This document shows, one piece after another, positions 25,871-35,122 of a stretch of 64,000 nucleotides of DNA. Position numbers and translations under genes: made by a program. The stretch lies in contig JAEXFN010000018.1 in the NCBI GenBank assembly GCA_023400055.1, positions 186,001 through 250,000 of the forward strand, written 5' to 3'. The DNA comes from Bacillota bacterium (GTDB lineage Bacteria; Bacillota; UBA4882; UBA8346). Within the stretch, counting starts at the first letter, position 1, and the number at the start of each line of letters is the position of its first letter. The notes beneath the pieces were generated by a model, which was given only the letters and a program-made list of their open reading frames with translations, was not told where the DNA came from and did no database searches.

Positions 25871-27112
25871 TTAATATTTGATACACGCAAGTAGAGCAAT
25901 ATTTCTAGGACGAGTTTCGTTTGCCGTCCTCGCAACACGAGATGCATCAAAATTGATTATAAAGTTCGGCTGCGGTTCTCTTCCATTCCCAGCAAAGCTA
26001 CCACTCTGTGAAAACGCACCACTGACGTGAGTTGAATCACCGGCCGATACGGAAAATGTTCCCGTAATATTTTGAAGAGCATCGGCCTGGCTGCTTCCGA
26101 ACGCGCGCCCCGAATCCACTCCCCGTCCGTCATCATAGCCTCTGACAAATTCTCCACGTAAATCCGGCAAGTTAAATGTGGTGGAACCGTCTCCAGCTCC
26201 AAATGTCGTCCCGATCGCAGCAAATAAAGCTGTATAAGTAGTGCGTGATACGGCTGCCCCATTTGCCTTTAGCCAACCCGTTGGCGGTGTAGTCATGGCA
26301 AAATGCATTACCGCTCCAGGGGGTATGCCTGATGTCGCGACGGCAAAATCACTAGCATGTTTCCCCTCAACAGTATCCGCATTCCCGCCATTCGCCGCCG
26401 CCGTCACCGTGATATTCGCGCTGCCATCGAAGGCCACACCATTGATCGTACGAGCTGTTGCCAATTTTGTGGCAGTCGGTGCATTCCCTGCTATAGTGGT
26501 TACAATCGACGCATTGGCCGATCCGTCAAATGCTACTGACCCAGTCACTCCTCCTGTTAAAGCAATAGTCCGGGGAGTTGCCAACTTTGAAGCCGTGGCC
26601 GCATTTCCCGTACAAGCCGCCGCGCTGGCTACCGTCCCAGTTACTGCTACAGTTAATCGGTCATTGGTCGCATCAGGCGTCAACGCAATATTGGTTCCCG
26701 CCACCATTTCCAGCGTATCGGTCTTGCCATCCGCCTGAATCGTCGTACTGCCGACCAGGATGTTGCTGAAAGCGTTTTGATTGACTTCCGCTCCGGCTGC
26801 TACAGTGTCCAGCTTGGCCTTGTCGGTGTTGGACATCATGCCGTTGCTGGAGCTGGTGGCCACGGCGTGGGTATGGCCGGCCGTGGCGAAGGCGCTGGCC
26901 AGGTTGCCACCGAGCTTCTCGGCGTTCAAGTTGGTATTCAAGTTGCCATTGGCGACCGGGATATTGCCGCTGGCATTGCCGGGACTCAGGTCCTGTAATT
27001 TTTGGGCGTTGACGATCTTGTCGTCCTTTAAAGCCCTGAGATTCTCGCGGAGTTCCGCCGGACCCACCGCGATATAGTCGTTGTCGGCGGGTAAATTGCC
27101 ATTGTAAGCCAT
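25871..27112 (-). CDS. Tail fibre protein A with phage tail collar domain
   Basis: A 413-residue tail fibre. The conserved N-terminal 150 residues are shared with fibres B and C, and the segment to about residue 250 (ATPRTIALTGGVTGSVAFDG) only with fibre C. The C-terminal 150 residues form a phage tail collar domain: PPGAVMHFAMTTPPTGWLKA, TTFNLPDLRGEFVRGYDDG, then a His/Ser-rich loop and PRNIALLACIKY. It starts with ATG at 27112 directly behind the J gene. The collar-type tip is typical of receptor-binding tail fibres of siphophages and tailocins. Confidence 0.9.
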   Translation of the reverse strand: MAYNGNLPADNDYIAVGPAELRENLRALKDDKIVNAQKLQDLSPGNASGNIPVANGNLNTNLNAEKLGGNLASAFATAGHTHAVATSSSNGMMSNTDKAKLDTVAAGAEVNQNAFSNILVGSTTIQADGKTDTLEMVAGTNIALTPDATNDRLTVAVTGTVASAAACTGNAATASKLATPRTIALTGGVTGSVAFDGSANASIVTTIAGNAPTATKLATARTINGVAFDGSANITVTAAANGGNADTVEGKHASDFAVATSGIPPGAVMHFAMTTPPTGWLKANGAAVSRTTYTALFAAIGTTFGAGDGSTTFNLPDLRGEFVRGYDDGRGVDSGRAFGSSQADALQNITGTFSVSAGDSTHVSGAFSQSGSFAGNGREPQPNFIINFDASRVARTANETRPRNIALLACIKY

Positions 27113-27209
27113 GCGTTATTCGCCCCTTTCAAGTTGGTAATCGTAAACTTGATTCGAAAGTTTGACCTCTTGCCCCGCAAAGAGGCAAGAGGTCTAAATC
27201 TAAAACATC

Positions 27210-30200
27210 TCAGAATCCCCTGCTCAGCCAGGTCACCTTGCCGCCCACGTCCTGGCCGCTGGCATTGAGCACCCGCACCCGGAAGTGATCGTAAGGCGCG
27301 GCGTCGGGCAAGCTTAGCTCGGCCCGGAGACCCAATCCGACGGCCGTGGGGAGCACGGTGGGATTGGAACGGTATTTGTGGCCGTAAGGAATATCGCTGC
27401 CGCCGATAGCCACATCGGCGGTTCCGTAACGGTCCACGTCCGGGACATCCACCGTAATGTCGAGAATATTGACCTCGGGCGTCCGGGCAGGATCGGCGGT
27501 AGCCAGCAGCACTCTGAAGTCGAGATAGCGGAAGGTCGCCTGCACCGGCACGAAGTCCTGCCAGTCGGTCCAAGCTGTTCCATCGCGGCTAATCCGGTAT
27601 TGTAGCTTGGCGCTCACCCCCGAACGGAGCAGCACCGACGAAACGAACTGTGATCCGATGTTGGCAGTGATTACCTCGCCCATGTCCTTCCGGGCACATG
27701 CATAGCTTCCGGAGGACGGATACTGGCCATTGACCGCCTTTAATTTCAAGACGGTCTGCCCGCCGACATCGCTGAAGCGGGTATTGGGATAATCGCTGAA
27801 TTTCCCGCCGAAGTTGCTGAAATTAATCAGGCTCTGGCCAAACTCGGTATTACTATGGGTCCCGCTCCGCAGTTGAAGCTCATCGTAACTTTCGATCACA
27901 TTCTTGGGTGGCAGGTTGCTGATGGTCACCGTCGCCGTGGCGGCGTTCAGGCTGTAATGCCCGGAACGGTTGATCGCCTTAATATGATAACGCCGGGTGG
28001 TCTCAGTATCGACCGGCGCCTGATGGAGCGTGCCGGTAATTCCGGTGGCCACCAGCGTACCGCCGTCAAACTGCGCTCCCTCGCGAATCTCATAGCCGAC
28101 CACATCGCTGTCCGGCGATTTGTCCCAATTCAACAGGGCGTTCGCTCCGTTCTGCGCCGCGCCGAACCCGGTCACATCGGCCGGCTCGAGCGTCACGTAG
28201 AGATGGCAGTCGATCTCATCCGAGTAGTAACCGTTGTTGCTCTGGGCTTTGAGTAGGAATTTATAATCGCCGCTGGCGGCCGGCATCCAAGTGACCGTGA
28301 GCTCCTTGGTCTTGGCGATCTCAACAGCGCTGTCCCAGGCATCGCCGACTTTGACAAGGTATTGATTGATATCCAGTTTCGGCACGGCGTCCCAGCTGAT
28401 CTTCACCAGCGCGCGGTCAGCCGGATCCTGGATGGCGCTGAGGCCGGTCGGGTTCTCCGGGTTCAGATTGAAATTGGCCTCGACCTTTTGCGGATTCTGG
28501 CTCGGCTGTCCGCCGACGCTAAAGGCCTTGATCCAGAAGCATTGCATGGTCTCGGAGTCGATCACCGCGTCGTAAAACAGGCCGACGATTCCAGTGCCGA
28601 GGACCCGGCCCGCGTCCCAGCTTTCTCCTTCCCGGATCTCGTAATAGGCGATATCCGGGGCACCCGATCCTTTCCAACTGAAACGGAGCCGGGAGCGGTC
28701 GGCCTCCTGTTGCTGCACGGTAAATTCCTCGACGTCCGGCGCTTCAATCGCGGCGACGAACGGTATGTTCAAGATCGCGCTGGCGAATCCGGCATTGTTA
28801 CGGGCGCAGATCATAAAGTTATAACTGCCGCTGCCTTCCAGTTTCCACCGACAACTGGTCTCCTTGGTGCTGGCGATGACCTGACCGTTGTTCCAATCGT
28901 TACCGAGGCGGACATCGTAGGCAGCCAGATCTTTGTCGACGATTCCGTTCCAGCTTAGCAACGCATAGGTGCGATCGCTGGGATCCTGGATCGCGCTTTT
29001 CACAGTCGGCGCATTCGGTTTGGCCTCCACGTACAGGGCTTTCCCCGTCGCATTGACCGAATAGTTGCCGCTGTTGTCCACCGCCTTGACCCAGAAAGTG
29101 TAGTTGCCGCTGACCGGGACCAAGTAGGTTGCGGTCAAATCGGTGGTCAGGCCGCCGATCTTGGCTCCGCTCTCCCAGGCGCTCCCGACTCGGATCTCGT
29201 AGCCACGCAGATCGGGATTGGCGGCCGGATCGATGGCCGGCCACGATAGAATGGCCTGAGCCCGGTTGTATTCGTCCTGTACCGCCGCCAGGCTGGCCAC
29301 GTCGCTGGGCGGATCGGATTTGCCGGTCAGATGGAACGGGGCCGAGCAGGTGCCGGCCGATTCGTTGCCCAAACGGTCCACGGCGCAGACTTTGACCGTG
29401 ATCGCCTGGGTGTTAGGAATGGCCTTGATGGTATAAGCCGGATCCGGGCTGCTGCCGGCGAAGTTCCAGCCGCCGCCCTCGTCCAGGCTGTAATAGACAT
29501 GATACTCTTTGATGACCTCCCCGGACGGTTTGAAGCTCACCCGGATGTCCGAGAGCGCGGTGCCGTCCCGCAACAGGTAGGTATTCTCGGCCAGTTGCAA
29601 GTCGCTGACGTCGGCCGGAGCCGGTTGGGCGGTGGCGGTATGGGACAGGGTCGCCGCACCGCACGGATTGCCGAAGCGGTCCAGCACCGCGACCCGGATC
29701 GTATACAGTCCGGGCGTGCCGACCTCCCAGGAAAAGGTGGTCTGGGGCGGATCGACCTGCTTCACCTTGCTGCCGTTGCACTCGATCTGGACGCCGTAAT
29801 ACATGCCGCGCGGCGGAGTCCAAGCGATATCCAGCCAGATGCTGCCCACGGCGTCCGTGTGGTGGCTGGCGATCAGCCCGTCCAGGGACACCCGGTCCGA
29901 GCTGTAATTGAACTCGGGCGCTTCGTCGCCGCTCTCGTCGTAGACCGCCGCGTTGTATTCCAAGGCGGTGATCTTGCGACGCTGATTCAGGTGGTCCTTG
30001 GTGATGCTCAAGATCTTGAAGGGTTTGGCCACCTTCTGGACCGGACCGAAGGTATACAGATCGCCGGCGGCCGGCACGGCGTCAAAGGAGGTGATGATCT
30101 GCAGGGTCGCCGTCTCGACGAAACTTTCGTCGGCCGGGCAGCTGTTGACGACCATCTTATCGACCAGCGTGTCGTCGGCCAGGCGGATCTTCAGGGCGTA

Positions 30201-32318
30201 GCTTTGCCCCGTTTCCAGCCGGACCGGCCGGTCCAGGGTCACCCCGCCGGAATCCGCCGCCACGATCCGGCCGCCGCTGCCCCAAAGGGGCACGTCGTGC
30301 TGGACCGCCACCACGTCGCCGATGGTACAGGCGATGCTATCGGCATCGGCCGACCAGGAGCAGGTACGGGTGTTGTAACGGCTGGTGCGCAGCAGGTAAC
30401 GGCCGTGCCGGTAGGCCTGGGCCAGTGTGACGCAGCCCTGCAGAGTGACCTGGGTCGGGTTCTGCACCGTAGCCGCGCTGTCGTAGTCCGGCCCGTAAAC
30501 GGTGATCGTGTCGCGCTGGTAGTCCTTTTCCTTATTAAAGAAGGTCACCTCGATGGCGTTGGCCCGGTCCTTGATGTCGGCGAACTGTTCGCTGAAGGAA
30601 TTCAAGGCGATGTTGGCCATATTGAACAACTGCACCACCGGCTGGCCGGGTTGATCGCAGACGCAGCTGTAGCGGGTGCCTTTCAGGAAGACATTGCCCC
30701 GGCCCAGTGGCGCGATGAGCCGCAGCGCCTCCCAGAGGTTCTGGGCGCTGTCGAGGACCAGGTTCACCCGCAGCTGTCGCGCGGGAACAGTGCCGCTGGC
30801 CGGATCATCCAGCCGGATACCGTCGCAATAATCGGCCCACTCTGCAAAGGTGTCGTAGTCGATGCGATCCGCCGGCACGCCCCGCACCACGTCGCGGCGC
30901 ACCCCATTGCCGTCGGTCAACCGGTAGAGCCGGTGGATCAGCCAATGGCAAGCCCAGGCGGGATTGGTGGCGTCGCGCGCTTCATAACGATCCTCGGCTG
31001 CGCTGCGCGGATTCCAGACCCAGACCTTGGAGCGGGTCTGTTCCCAGGTGACCGTCGGCAGTCCGCCGGAGAGCTGGTCGGTGGCCAGCGCCTTGATGCC
31101 CAGCAGGATTTTATTGGGCCGGACAAAATCATCATAGATGATCTGGGCCAGATTCGACCACTGGATCACCAGATCGGGATCGGGTTTCGACAATAACTTC
31201 ATTCGCACGTCATATTGGCCGGGACTAGTCAAGTGATCAATGGTTTGAATGTTTTTAAATGGCATCCGGGTACTGTTGGTCACAGTACAAGTTTGGGTCT
31301 GCCAAGGATTGTTCCCGGACGGATCGTGCAGGCGGTAACCGATCTCCGCCTTAAACTCACCGGATTGCACCGAACCTTTGGAGTCGGTCCGGTATAAGCC
31401 GGTCGGAAAATCCAGCGCGACCTCTAACCCCTGCACATTGTCCCCGGTGGTGGTGGCCATCGCGTAATTCTCAGTCAGAGTGAAGGTCAGAGCCTGCTCG
31501 ACATAGGCGTCCGCAAAACCGGGAATGGCGCTCTGGCCGTTCAAGCCGGCCCGTTTGTAAATCTGGACGCCGCTGTAGTTTTCGATCGGGTTGCCGTTGA
31601 TCTGGATGTTGGCGATGCCGGGAACGTGGTCCGTCGGATCGCTGGTATCATCCGGGTTGAATTCGCCGTCGCCGTCAAAATCGCACGGGCCCTCGCCGCC
31701 GCAATACAAAAGGTTCAGATACTGCTTGTCGCCATCCACCGAGACATGGGATTGCAAGAGTTGGCCGCCGGTGCGGACCGTGCCGAAAGTGATCTGAACC
31801 GGATTGCCCTGCCCCACCTGATTCTGAATCCCATTCCAGCCATAGGTGGGACTCTCTTGCTTCGTATCCAGCTTGGGCGGTGGAAACCAATGGGACATGG
31901 CGATGCCGCCGACTACATTCACAGCCAGGGCCGCCGCATAAGATGTCGCCGAAGTCCAGCTAGCCATGCCACCCGCAAAGAATCCCTGTCTAGCTATAAG
32001 ATTTCCTACCCCCATCGACAGCATCATAAACCCAATTGAGGCCACCATCGATAGGATATTCTTTGATTTGGTACTGCCTTTGGCCACCCGCGGCAGGGCC
32101 ACGATGAAATCATCCGGTCCGGCGGTGGTCCGGCCATACTCGGCCTCTTCCAAGATCCGGCCGTTGTGGATGATGTCCAACTCGTCCGGTTCCGCCGGAT
32201 AACTGCCCCGCAGGTAGTCGAAGACCGGCTGGCCGGGCACGAAAGCGAGCCGCCGGACCACCCGGTCCCGTTCGATATCGAAAGGATTTTTAATAATTAC
32301 CAGTGTAAGCTGATTCAA
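27210..32318 (-). CDS. Tail tip/host specificity protein J (TipJ family), fused gpI-like N terminus
   Basis: A 1702-residue protein. Residues 1-80 look like the ubiquitin-like domain of lambda gpI, followed by a hydrophobic stretch (about 85-145) and then the gpJ hub. An EF-hand-like calcium loop is at 213-224 (DFDGDGEFNPDD). Residues roughly 800-1480 are a string of fibronectin type III-like modules with recurring DLRGYEIRVG- or DVVGYEIREG-type strands. The C-terminal 200 residues are a discoidin-like or sheet-rich domain. It forms the central tail tip between the K protein and the fibres. The start is TTG with GCGGGTGA before it. No separate I gene exists, supporting the fusion. Confidence 0.93.
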   Translation of the reverse strand: MNQLTLVIIKNPFDIERDRVVRRLAFVPGQPVFDYLRGSYPAEPDELDIIHNGRILEEAEYGRTTAGPDDFIVALPRVAKGSTKSKNILSMVASIGFMMLSMGVGNLIARQGFFAGGMASWTSATSYAAALAVNVVGGIAMSHWFPPPKLDTKQESPTYGWNGIQNQVGQGNPVQITFGTVRTGGQLLQSHVSVDGDKQYLNLLYCGGEGPCDFDGDGEFNPDDTSDPTDHVPGIANIQINGNPIENYSGVQIYKRAGLNGQSAIPGFADAYVEQALTFTLTENYAMATTTGDNVQGLEVALDFPTGLYRTDSKGSVQSGEFKAEIGYRLHDPSGNNPWQTQTCTVTNSTRMPFKNIQTIDHLTSPGQYDVRMKLLSKPDPDLVIQWSNLAQIIYDDFVRPNKILLGIKALATDQLSGGLPTVTWEQTRSKVWVWNPRSAAEDRYEARDATNPAWACHWLIHRLYRLTDGNGVRRDVVRGVPADRIDYDTFAEWADYCDGIRLDDPASGTVPARQLRVNLVLDSAQNLWEALRLIAPLGRGNVFLKGTRYSCVCDQPGQPVVQLFNMANIALNSFSEQFADIKDRANAIEVTFFNKEKDYQRDTITVYGPDYDSAATVQNPTQVTLQGCVTLAQAYRHGRYLLRTSRYNTRTCSWSADADSIACTIGDVVAVQHDVPLWGSGGRIVAADSGGVTLDRPVRLETGQSYALKIRLADDTLVDKMVVNSCPADESFVETATLQIITSFDAVPAAGDLYTFGPVQKVAKPFKILSITKDHLNQRRKITALEYNAAVYDESGDEAPEFNYSSDRVSLDGLIASHHTDAVGSIWLDIAWTPPRGMYYGVQIECNGSKVKQVDPPQTTFSWEVGTPGLYTIRVAVLDRFGNPCGAATLSHTATAQPAPADVSDLQLAENTYLLRDGTALSDIRVSFKPSGEVIKEYHVYYSLDEGGGWNFAGSSPDPAYTIKAIPNTQAITVKVCAVDRLGNESAGTCSAPFHLTGKSDPPSDVASLAAVQDEYNRAQAILSWPAIDPAANPDLRGYEIRVGSAWESGAKIGGLTTDLTATYLVPVSGNYTFWVKAVDNSGNYSVNATGKALYVEAKPNAPTVKSAIQDPSDRTYALLSWNGIVDKDLAAYDVRLGNDWNNGQVIASTKETSCRWKLEGSGSYNFMICARNNAGFASAILNIPFVAAIEAPDVEEFTVQQQEADRSRLRFSWKGSGAPDIAYYEIREGESWDAGRVLGTGIVGLFYDAVIDSETMQCFWIKAFSVGGQPSQNPQKVEANFNLNPENPTGLSAIQDPADRALVKISWDAVPKLDINQYLVKVGDAWDSAVEIAKTKELTVTWMPAASGDYKFLLKAQSNNGYYSDEIDCHLYVTLEPADVTGFGAAQNGANALLNWDKSPDSDVVGYEIREGAQFDGGTLVATGITGTLHQAPVDTETTRRYHIKAINRSGHYSLNAATATVTISNLPPKNVIESYDELQLRSGTHSNTEFGQSLINFSNFGGKFSDYPNTRFSDVGGQTVLKLKAVNGQYPSSGSYACARKDMGEVITANIGSQFVSSVLLRSGVSAKLQYRISRDGTAWTDWQDFVPVQATFRYLDFRVLLATADPARTPEVNILDITVDVPDVDRYGTADVAIGGSDIPYGHKYRSNPTVLPTAVGLGLRAELSLPDAAPYDHFRVRVLNASGQDVGGKVTWLSRGF

Positions 32319-32436
32319 TCAATCACCCGCTTTCAAAAAGAGGATTGCTATATTTTAAAGCCAAAACCGTACTTACCCTCGCCCGTTTTTTGGTAGAGAG
32401 GACAATTTCGCTGCTTCTCCGTCTAAGCACAAATTA

Positions 32437-32540
32437 GGGCCAACCATCCCCTTACCCCTTCCTCTAGGAAGGGGAATTAAAGATTAAAGCGGGGGACACC
32501 CCCGCGCCCCCGGCAGCATTAGCATGCTGCATTTGCCTTA
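32437..32540. repeat. Triple-hairpin intergenic repeat, copy 1
   Basis: Repeats at 38074-38180. It has three successive hairpins: CCCCTTCC / GGAAGGGG, GCGGGGG / CCCCCGC and GCAGCAT / ATGCTGC. The two copies share the frame GGCCAACCATCC at the start and TTGCCTTA at the end. It sits between K and J. It is non-coding and may be a REP-like or non-autonomous element. Confidence 0.8.
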
Positions 32541-32569
32541 TTATAAGAAAGCTTTTAAATAGAGACGTC

Positions 32570-32986
32570 TCACGCTTCCGGCTCGGAAAACCCTTCCCCC
32601 GGCACGTAATAGCCGACGATCGCCTGTTTCCAGTAGAGATGGTCGGTCCGTTCGATGCAGGAGAGGGCCTTCTCCCGGGCGTGGATGAAACGGCCCGCCC
32701 CCAGGTAGACCCCGACATGATTGCCGACGGCGGCGTTGAATCTCATGAAGATCAACGCCGGGACCGGCGGCTCGCCCGCGCGGATCTCGATCCAGCGCCG
32801 CTTCTCCCGTTGGTAGGTGCCATAGATCGCCGCGCTGTCGTAGGCCCCGATCCGGTAATCCGGAAGTTCTACCCCGTAACGACGGAAAACCTCCAGCGCC
32901 AGCCCCCAGCAGTCGTAAGCCTCCGGCCCCCGGCCGCCGTCGGCGAACGGCTTGCCGACGAGGTCAGCCAGGCAGGGTTGGCGCAT
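32570..32986 (-). CDS. Tail assembly protein K, NlpC/P60 peptidase
   Basis: A 138-residue NlpC/P60-type cysteine peptidase corresponding to the C-terminal half of lambda gpK. The catalytic Cys is in AYDCWGLAL near residue 26, the His in GNHVGVYLG near 88, with FIHAREK following. It is thought to trim or hydrolyse peptidoglycan at the tail tip. The gene overlaps L by 23 bp, as in lambdoid tail operons. The N-terminal JAMM domain of gpK is missing. Confidence 0.9.
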   Translation of the reverse strand: MRQPCLADLVGKPFADGGRGPEAYDCWGLALEVFRRYGVELPDYRIGAYDSAAIYGTYQREKRRWIEIRAGEPPVPALIFMRFNAAVGNHVGVYLGAGRFIHAREKALSCIERTDHLYWKQAIVGYYVPGEGFSEPEA

Positions 32987-33623
32987 TGGAACGGTAAAAG
33001 CCGCCCAGGTTCAGCGTAGGTTCGCCGCCGAAGCGGGCCGCGTTCTGGCGCGCTCTGCAGCCGTCCAAGGTATGGGGGCAGTCGGGGTAGGCCTCCTTGA
33101 CGGCCTGGGCCACGGCGCACTCCGGATCGGCCGGGTCGTACTGATAGGGGCAGAAATCCGCCAGGTAGCGGCGGGCCGGCACCCGCTGGCTGGTGGTGAA
33201 GTCCGGCCCCAGGGTGAAGGTGACCCATTCGGCGTCGGCCTGGGTCTGCTGGACCGCGAAGGTCTCCTGGATCAAGGGCCCGTCGCCGGGATCGAGATGG
33301 CCGGCGTGCACCACGTACAGGGTGACCTGGGTACCGGTGGCACCGTTGGTCTCCTCCAGATACTGCGAGATCATCCGGTCGATGTTGCAGACCTTCAGAT
33401 TGACCTGGGACAGCTCCTTGCCGTCCTCAGTCAGTTCATCCAATTGAAAGGGAAAAGCCGTCCAGAGCTTTTCTGATCCGGCCGGCCACTCGAGGTCTTC
33501 GTTATTGTGGACCACCCGGATCGGCTCCAGCCCCGGAAGGTCGATCTCCAGCAGCACCAGGAACGGACTGTCACTGGCAAGCCGGTTTTTTTCCAAGATG
33601 ACCGCGGCGGGCAGTTTTTGCAT
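32964..33623 (-). CDS. Minor tail protein L
   Basis: A 219-residue protein of the phage minor tail protein L family. The N-terminal 150 residues are a beta-rich domain. The C-terminal 65 residues contain four conserved Cys (DFCPYQYD, PECAV, PDCPH, DGCR), the arrangement that binds a [4Fe-4S] cluster in lambda gpL. It is part of the tail tip. GGAGGGGCCACG precedes the ATG. Its start overlaps the end of the HTH gene by 53 bp. Confidence 0.92.
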   Translation of the reverse strand: MQKLPAAVILEKNRLASDSPFLVLLEIDLPGLEPIRVVHNNEDLEWPAGSEKLWTAFPFQLDELTEDGKELSQVNLKVCNIDRMISQYLEETNGATGTQVTLYVVHAGHLDPGDGPLIQETFAVQQTQADAEWVTFTLGPDFTTSQRVPARRYLADFCPYQYDPADPECAVAQAVKEAYPDCPHTLDGCRARQNAARFGGEPTLNLGGFYRSNAPTLPG

Positions 33624-33972
33624 CGTGGCCCCTCCTTTGCGCTTTTTCCGGAACCGGATGGCCGGGAACGCAGTCCCCGCAGTCTACCGGTCCCGTGGTT
33701 TTCGCGCCCGAATGCGAATACGGCGCGCCGACGAGCAGCCGCTCCCGTTCGTTCCGGCGGTATTCCCGGTAACCTTCCTCGAGCTCCGCCGGGTCCAGGC
33801 CCTTGACGGTCACCAGGCAGCGCACCCCCGCGGGCAAGCGCTTGGTGACGCCCCGTTTCAGATAATACAGGCTGCTATGGCCCATATCGGCCGCCACGCA
33901 GAATTGGCTGTTATTGTAGCCGTAGCGCCGCATCAATTCCACTACCGGATTCTGATTCATGCCCTTGATCAT
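33571..33972 (-). CDS. Small HTH protein inside the tail operon
   Basis: A 133-residue protein. Residues about 7-70 (VVELMRRYGYNNSQFCVAAD, then SSLYYLKRGVTKRLP) resemble a helix-turn-helix of the XRE type, and the rest is low in recognisable motifs. AAGGAG lies 9 bp before the ATG. The frame runs 53 bp into L, which is long for such an operon, so the C terminus may be non-conserved. A DNA-binding protein between holin and tail-tip genes is unusual and might regulate the module. The domain call is by pattern only. Confidence 0.6.
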   Translation of the reverse strand: MIKGMNQNPVVELMRRYGYNNSQFCVAADMGHSSLYYLKRGVTKRLPAGVRCLVTVKGLDPAELEEGYREYRRNERERLLVGAPYSHSGAKTTGPVDCGDCVPGHPVPEKAQRRGHDAKTARRGHLGKKPACQ

Positions 33973-34054
33973 GGCTTTGGTCTCCTTTTTATTAATTTTT
34001 CACCCATATCCGGGTGCATTGCTCTAGCGCACCCAATTTCGGGGTGCGCGTTTT

Positions 34055-34155
34055 GCCGTTCCTGGTCGCTTGCCCTTAAGCCTTCCATGGCTCTGGGGCT
34101 GCGCGTTACGCCATCCTTAGCCGCTTGCCCTTAAGCCCTCCATGGCTCTGGCTTG
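34055..34155. repeat. Tandem 51-bp repeat, two units (family with 52487-52590 and 54805-54930)
   Basis: The unit runs GCGCGTT, GCC.TCCTT, GCCGCTTGCCC, AAGCCCTCCATGGCTCTGG. The same unit occurs twice, inverted, at 52487-52590 and twice inside the DnaD-like coding sequence at 54805-54930. Upstream at 33996-34060 are two further hairpins (CACCC / GGGTG and GCGCACCC / GGGTGCGC). Confidence 0.7.
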
Positions 34156-34160
34156 AATTT

Positions 34161-34649
34161 TCAGGCCCGCGGCCCGTTGCCGGGGCCGCCGGGTTCGTTC
34201 AACCGGCCCTGGATAGCCCCCATGATCTGATCGAGCAGCGGCACGGAAAGCCGTTTTAAGGCGCAGATCTTCTGCAGGTTCTCCAGGATCGAGTAACTCT
34301 CGGTCAAAATGATGAAACTTTCGATCACGGTCCGCACGAAGACGGTCAGCTCGGTCTGGCTGCACAAGTAGCCCAGGACCAGCAGGAAAAGGTAGATGCC
34401 CAGCTTCACCAGGCCGTGATAGAGGCGGCGGCTGTCGGGCCGCACTGCCGGATTGGCCCGGGCATGGTAAAAGCCGGTGGCGAAATCCGCCAGCCACAGC
34501 AGGATCACCGCGCTGTAGGCCGGCCGGAAGACCGGTCCGAAAAGCAGTTTCAGCAGCCAGAGCCCGAGCCCCGCCGCCACCTTGGCCCCCGGAAATTCCG
34601 CCAGCCGCTGCAGGATATGGACAATCCATGATTTATCATCCAAACGCAC
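34161..34649 (-). CDS. Phage holin (Holin_4/TcdE-like)
   Basis: A 162-residue membrane protein with three to four hydrophobic segments (residues about 25-40, 44-60, 82-97 and 105-120). The motif LLWLADFATGFYHAR corresponds to the D-x-x-T/S-G segment of the toxin secretion/phage lysis holin family, and ILENLQKICAL matches the family's SILEN. It would permeabilise the membrane for the endolysin. The start is GTG with AAGGGAGGG 5 bp upstream. It is located in the middle of the tail operon, between M and the HTH gene. Confidence 0.88.
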   Translation of the reverse strand: MRLDDKSWIVHILQRLAEFPGAKVAAGLGLWLLKLLFGPVFRPAYSAVILLWLADFATGFYHARANPAVRPDSRRLYHGLVKLGIYLFLLVLGYLCSQTELTVFVRTVIESFIILTESYSILENLQKICALKRLSVPLLDQIMGAIQGRLNEPGGPGNGPRA

Positions 34650-34938
34650 GTTTCCCTCCCTTCTAACTAAAAGCGTTGTGAAAAACCCTGCCCGAAGGTC
34701 GAGTGGTCATAAAAGCTCAGAGAAGCAAGTGATAAAGTCGTTTTTAAATCTTTGCAAAGCAATTTTCAAATTTTAGAGACTTTATCCCATGGCTTCCAAA
34801 AGCCATAATCAAAGCCGGTCCCCGCGCTGCCACGGGCGAACCGGCTTTCCATTTGATTGTGTATATGATTTAAGTAATTCAGGTCCAATGCGCTGTCGGG
34901 ACCTATGCTACAAAAAGAGGCAAGGCGCGATTACCCTT

Positions 34939-35054
34939 TGTCTGAACCAGGATTAGTCAAGATTTCATGGATTCAGCGGATTTAAAATCCATGCCACTGA
35001 AAGGCGTCTTCAAATCCTAAAATCCGAAAAATCCGGCGAATCCTGGTTCAGACA
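34939..35054. mobile_element. MITE-like element with 16-bp perfect inverted repeats
   Basis: A 116-bp element bounded by TGTCTGAACCAGGATT and its exact reverse complement. Internally it carries short GGATT/AATCC repeats, a composition often seen in a widespread family of small bacterial intergenic elements. It sits in the 473-bp gap between the holin and M genes. The rest of the gap (34650-34938) has one GAACCGGC/GCCGGTT-type hairpin near 34820-34850 and no gene. Confidence 0.75.
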
Positions 35055-35122
35055 ATGAGTTAGACGAAAGATAAGGATGGACTGGTAGCGTTGAATAGGC
35101 TGCTTAGACCTATCCTCCCAAT

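Noticed and set aside
29331..31196. Long plus-strand open frame of 621 codons opposite the J gene
   Set aside because: It is antisense to a clearly homologous tail protein gene in GC-rich DNA, has no ribosome-binding site and shows low-complexity Gly/Arg/Asp-rich composition.
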